From: an uncultured Porphyromonadaceae bacterium
GTDB lineage: Bacteria > Bacteroidota > Bacteroidia > Bacteroidales > Muribaculaceae
Reading direction: 5' to 3'
Assembly: GCA_900546365.1 (NCBI GenBank)
Contig: URCF01000003.1
Location: 62,001 to 126,000, forward strand
Length of the DNA stretch: 64,000 nt
A model generated the notes under the pieces. That model made no database searches and was not told the origin of the DNA. It was given only the letters and a program-made list of their open reading frames with translations. How positions within the stretch are numbered: the stretch's first letter is position 1; each line of letters starts with the position of its first letter. A program made the position numbers and the translations under genes. This document shows positions 61,511 through 64,000 of this stretch, one piece after another.

Positions 61511-62776
61511 ATGAAAAAATTCAACTGTCTTTGGATGCTTATGCTTGCTGTCCTTTCTTTAGGGCTGACAGCTTGTTCCGACGATGACAACAACGAACCT
61601 GAGACCTCCCTCCCTGCAGAGGCCGGTCAGCATTTTGACCTGTGGGTGGCTCTTGACAAGCACGGCGGCATGGGCCGCGATGTGCATACCCTCGTGCGCT
61701 CCATGAGCTCGCTTGATAACTCCGACGAAGTTATATCCTTTCAGGGCGAGGGCACCGAGGTGAGCCAGAAGCTCACACTTGAAACCATTGTGAAAGGTGC
61801 CTACTACTATCAGATTCCTGTTGAGCCTGCCGGATGCTTCGGCAAATATATCATCAAGGACAACAATATCCAGGTGGTGCAGGAACAGCGGTTTGAGACC
61901 AACACCTACTCCGCCCGCAAATATTGCTATGCATGGCTCCCCAACAACACTCTGCTCATCATTGCCGCCAACGGCGAAGCTAACAAGATTCTCTGGACCA
62001 AGCTCAATGCCAACGATATGACCATCATTGCCGAGGGTGAGCTCGATGTGCCTCTCTACAACGGTGGCAAAGCGTTCACCACTTCAGGTATCTGTACCTA
62101 CCGTCCCGCTGACAACACACTGTTCTACTTCTACTACTGCAAGGACCGGACCGGCAGCAAGGCTGTGGCCACAAGCAAATTCCTCGTGGCTGTGGTTAAT
62201 CCCGATGACATGACTGTGAAGAGCGCCAAGCCCAACACCCTGGCTGATGAGATGGTGGGCACAGCATATGGTGAGCTCCTCCAGAAGAGCAGCTTCCTCG
62301 ACGAGCGCGGCAACCTCTATCTGGCTTGTTTCTCCGATGAGGCTGACGGCGAGCACAGCCACCTGCTGCGCATCAACGCCGGTGAGTTTGACTTCGACCC
62401 CTCCTACGACGGATTCACCAACGCCGGCAAGCTCATGGCCTGCGAATATGCCGGCAACGGTAAGGCTGTGGCATACGCCCGCGATGACCAGTATGGCACA
62501 TTGATCGACAATTTCAGCCACTACTACACCATCATCGACCTCAGCAGCTCAACCAACACCCGCCTTGCCTACAACGGCACCCCGCTCCCTTACAGCGGCG
62601 GACGCTTCTCCTCGCGTATGGCCACAGCCAATGGCAATGTGTATGTGGGTATTGACGCTGAAAACCAGGCACCGCAAATCTACATCTACAACACTGCCAC
62701 AGGCAATGTGTCGAAAGGCGCTTCGCTCCAGAGCGGCGTTTATTTCGAGCAGATCCGTGTGCTTGACAATATCTGA
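61511..62776 (+). CDS. DUF4374 surface lipoprotein, candidate corrinoid-binding partner
   Basis: 421 residues. A type II signal peptide ends LTAC with Cys22, followed by SDDDNN, which fits the Bacteroidetes surface lipoprotein export signal, so the protein is probably outside the outer membrane. The body has the repeating beta-strand character of a DUF4374 propeller (ITSGICTYRPADNTLFYF-like blades). In Bacteroides, propeller lipoproteins such as BtuG capture B12 for BtuB. A comparable role is inferred from the riboswitch operon; there is no close BtuG motif to prove it. Confidence 0.8.
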   Translation: MKKFNCLWMLMLAVLSLGLTACSDDDNNEPETSLPAEAGQHFDLWVALDKHGGMGRDVHTLVRSMSSLDNSDEVISFQGEGTEVSQKLTLETIVKGAYYYQIPVEPAGCFGKYIIKDNNIQVVQEQRFETNTYSARKYCYAWLPNNTLLIIAANGEANKILWTKLNANDMTIIAEGELDVPLYNGGKAFTTSGICTYRPADNTLFYFYYCKDRTGSKAVATSKFLVAVVNPDDMTVKSAKPNTLADEMVGTAYGELLQKSSFLDERGNLYLACFSDEADGEHSHLLRINAGEFDFDPSYDGFTNAGKLMACEYAGNGKAVAYARDDQYGTLIDNFSHYYTIIDLSSSTNTRLAYNGTPLPYSGGRFSSRMATANGNVYVGIDAENQAPQIYIYNTATGNVSKGASLQSGVYFEQIRVLDNI

Positions 62777-62826
62777 TGCATAAACACACAAATAAACAAT
62801 AACTCTTTTCGCTACAAATGATGCGT

Positions 62827-62857
62827 CTCCCGACCTGCCGTGAGGTAGGGCCGGGAG
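62827..62857 (+). other. Hairpin between the DUF4374 gene and the chelatase gene
   Basis: CTCCCG (62827-62832) pairs with CGGGAG (62852-62857), and ACCT with AGGT inside, in the 104-base gap. No T run follows. It may shape processing or relative expression within the operon. Confidence 0.4.
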
Positions 62858-62880
62858 TCGTTATAAACACCCTCTGAAAC

Positions 62881-63753
62881 ATGAAACATCTCTTTATATA
62901 TATAGTCATGGCCTTCACTATCTTTTCGGCCAACGCCGCCGACAGCGGGAAGTCGGCGATCCTGATGGTGCATTTCGGCACCACTTTCGATGATACCCGC
63001 GCCCTCACCATCGACGCCATCAACAGCAAAGCCAAGGAGGCTTTTCCCGGGATGGATGTGGTGGAGGCTTACACCTCGCGCATTGTGATCAAGCGGCTCA
63101 AGGAGCGCGGTGTGGTGAAAGACACCCCGAGGGAGGCGCTGCTCAAACTCGCTGCCGCAGGCTACAGCAACGTGATTGTGCAGAGCACCAACATAATTGA
63201 CGGCATCGAAGCTGCCGTGCTTCGCGAGGAGTGCGAATATATGTCACCGTTTTTCAAGGATTTGCGGGTGGGGCGTCCGCTGCTCTACAGCGTGGAGGAC
63301 GGTCAGCAGGTGGCCGATATCCTCTCGGCGGCCTATCCGGAAGCCAAAAACAAGGCATATCTGTTTGTGGGGCACGGTACTTCCACCCCGGCCAACGCTA
63401 TCTATTCGCAGCTCGACTATATGATGGATGCGCAGGGGAGGCCCGACTTCACAGTGACCACCGTGGAGGGGTATCCCACCATGGAGTTGAGCATCCGCTA
63501 TCTCAAGCAGCTCAAGGCCAAGAGTGTGACTCTGGTGCCGCTGATGTTTGTGGCCGGCGATCATGCCCGCAACGATATAGCCGGAGATATGCGCTCCGAG
63601 CTGGAGGCCAACGGGTTCAAGGCTGAGGCTTTGGTTCGCGGCCTCGGCGAGATGCCTGAAATACAGAACCTTTTCATCGAGCATATCCGTCAGGCTATTG
63701 AGGATAAACCGCTGTCGCCATCGGAGCATAAACGCAAATTCCTGGCCCAATGA
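62881..63753 (+). CDS. cbiK: Exported CbiK-type cobaltochelatase (or tetrapyrrole dechelatase)
   Basis: 290 residues. A cleavable signal peptide (about 1-19, ending SANA) places it in the periplasm. The mature part is a CbiK fold: LMVHFGTTFDDTR, NVIVQSTNIIDGIE, LFVGHGTSTPANAIY, VTTVEGYPTMELSI, LVPLMFVAGDHARND. His165, Glu196 and His228 match in order and spacing the metal and catalytic triad of Salmonella CbiK (His145, Glu175, His207). It sits in the riboswitch operon and overlaps the next gene by ATGA. Cobalt insertion is the family activity; the exported location argues for handling external tetrapyrroles. Confidence 0.88.
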   Translation: MKHLFIYIVMAFTIFSANAADSGKSAILMVHFGTTFDDTRALTIDAINSKAKEAFPGMDVVEAYTSRIVIKRLKERGVVKDTPREALLKLAAAGYSNVIVQSTNIIDGIEAAVLREECEYMSPFFKDLRVGRPLLYSVEDGQQVADILSAAYPEAKNKAYLFVGHGTSTPANAIYSQLDYMMDAQGRPDFTVTTVEGYPTMELSIRYLKQLKAKSVTLVPLMFVAGDHARNDIAGDMRSELEANGFKAEALVRGLGEMPEIQNLFIEHIRQAIEDKPLSPSEHKRKFLAQ

Positions 63754-64000
63754 ATAAATGGAAGCGTTGGATATATGCGGCTCTCGCCGCGGCGGTGCTT
63801 CTCGCTGTGTGTGCCGGTGTGTACGCCCATTGGTTTGCCCCGACGAGGCTGCTGATAGTCAACGCTATGCCGGCCCGTGAGGCTGATATCAAGGTCAACA
63901 GTTCAGGCACCCATACCGAGCTGACATTCAAATCCCCCGACGAGGTGGAATCGTTCGCGGGGTATGATGCCGTGGTGCTCTACGGGCGATCGCTATATCT
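63750..64000 (+). CDS. Start of a membrane-anchored protein, possibly CobN/HmuS-like chelatase (partial)
   Basis: The first 83 residues are visible. One N-terminal membrane anchor (about 6-27) is followed by APTRLLIVNAMPAREADIKVN and a segment ending YDAVVLYGR. Short anchors followed by this sort of alpha/beta start are seen in Bacteroidetes CobN-like proteins (HmuS), large chelatase-fold proteins. The resemblance is loose and the rest lies beyond the window. Overlap with the CbiK stop (ATGA) indicates close functional pairing. Confidence 0.45.
   Translation, partial: MNKWKRWIYAALAAAVLLAVCAGVYAHWFAPTRLLIVNAMPAREADIKVNSSGTHTELTFKSPDEVESFAGYDAVVLYGRSLY

Overview
The window is about 64 kb of gene-dense chromosome from a member of the Bacteroidales. 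The moderately high GC and the gene families suggest Muribaculaceae, but the family assignment is inference. Evidence for Bacteroidales: -7 boxes of the form TAnnTTTG, few Shine-Dalgarno sequences, DUF6377, DUF4286 and DUF4374 proteins, a SusC/BtuB-type receptor, a surface lipoprotein with an SDDD export signal, a PurF-like protein without its Cys nucleophile, a large single-chain PurL, and the pheA-aminotransferase-DAHP synthase/chorismate mutase-tyrA gene order. No transposon, prophage, plasmid gene or CRISPR array was seen. Nearly everything is core metabolism or envelope function.

Layout. 1-6.9 kb (+): end of a thioredoxin-like protein, DoxX, mnmA, a bifunctional-nuclease-family protein, a nucleoside-type MFS permease, rsmE, kdsA and a DUF6377 regulator. 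7.1 kb: tRNA-His(GTG) on the minus strand with its own terminator and promoter. 7.4-18.2 kb: nhaD, cdaA/folP (c-di-AMP and folate), an NSS transporter, an FAD oxidoreductase, a MATE pump, a HAD phosphatase, rlmH, nadC and hemW. 18.2-31.3 kb (-): an AddB-like nuclease, DNA polymerase III delta', acyl-CoA dehydrogenase with EtfA/EtfB, a PurF-like protein and PurL. 31.5-35.1 kb (-): Fur-family regulator, purA, DUF1015 and a small membrane protein. 35.1-39.1 kb (-): the Phe/Tyr operon. 39.2-45.3 kb: hisS, the membrane pyrophosphatase, an SLC45-type MFS and endonuclease IV. 45.4-50.3 kb (+): udk, lptB, a GT2, DUF4286, ruvC, a GYF_2/CD225 protein and a ROK kinase. 50.3-51.9 kb (-): a CPBP protease and trmN6. 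52-58.6 kb: a divergent pair of large secreted beta-rich proteins; the leftward one is broken by an in-frame amber codon. 58.8-64 kb (+): a cobalamin riboswitch heading a TonB receptor, a DUF4374 surface lipoprotein, an exported CbiK-type chelatase and the start of a probable CobN-like chelatase.

Most striking finding. Upstream of pheA there is an unannotated 26-codon leader ORF (39116-39036, minus) in which 7 of residues 4-14 are Phe or Tyr. It is followed by a hairpin with a U-rich tail, and by a sequence that could pair in competition with that hairpin. This is the layout of a ribosome-mediated attenuator sensing Phe and Tyr for the operon that makes both. The second most interesting region is the riboswitch-controlled corrinoid locus, whose signal-peptide CbiK keeps the family's His/Glu/His triad. 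This suggests tetrapyrrole or cobalt chemistry outside the cytoplasm.
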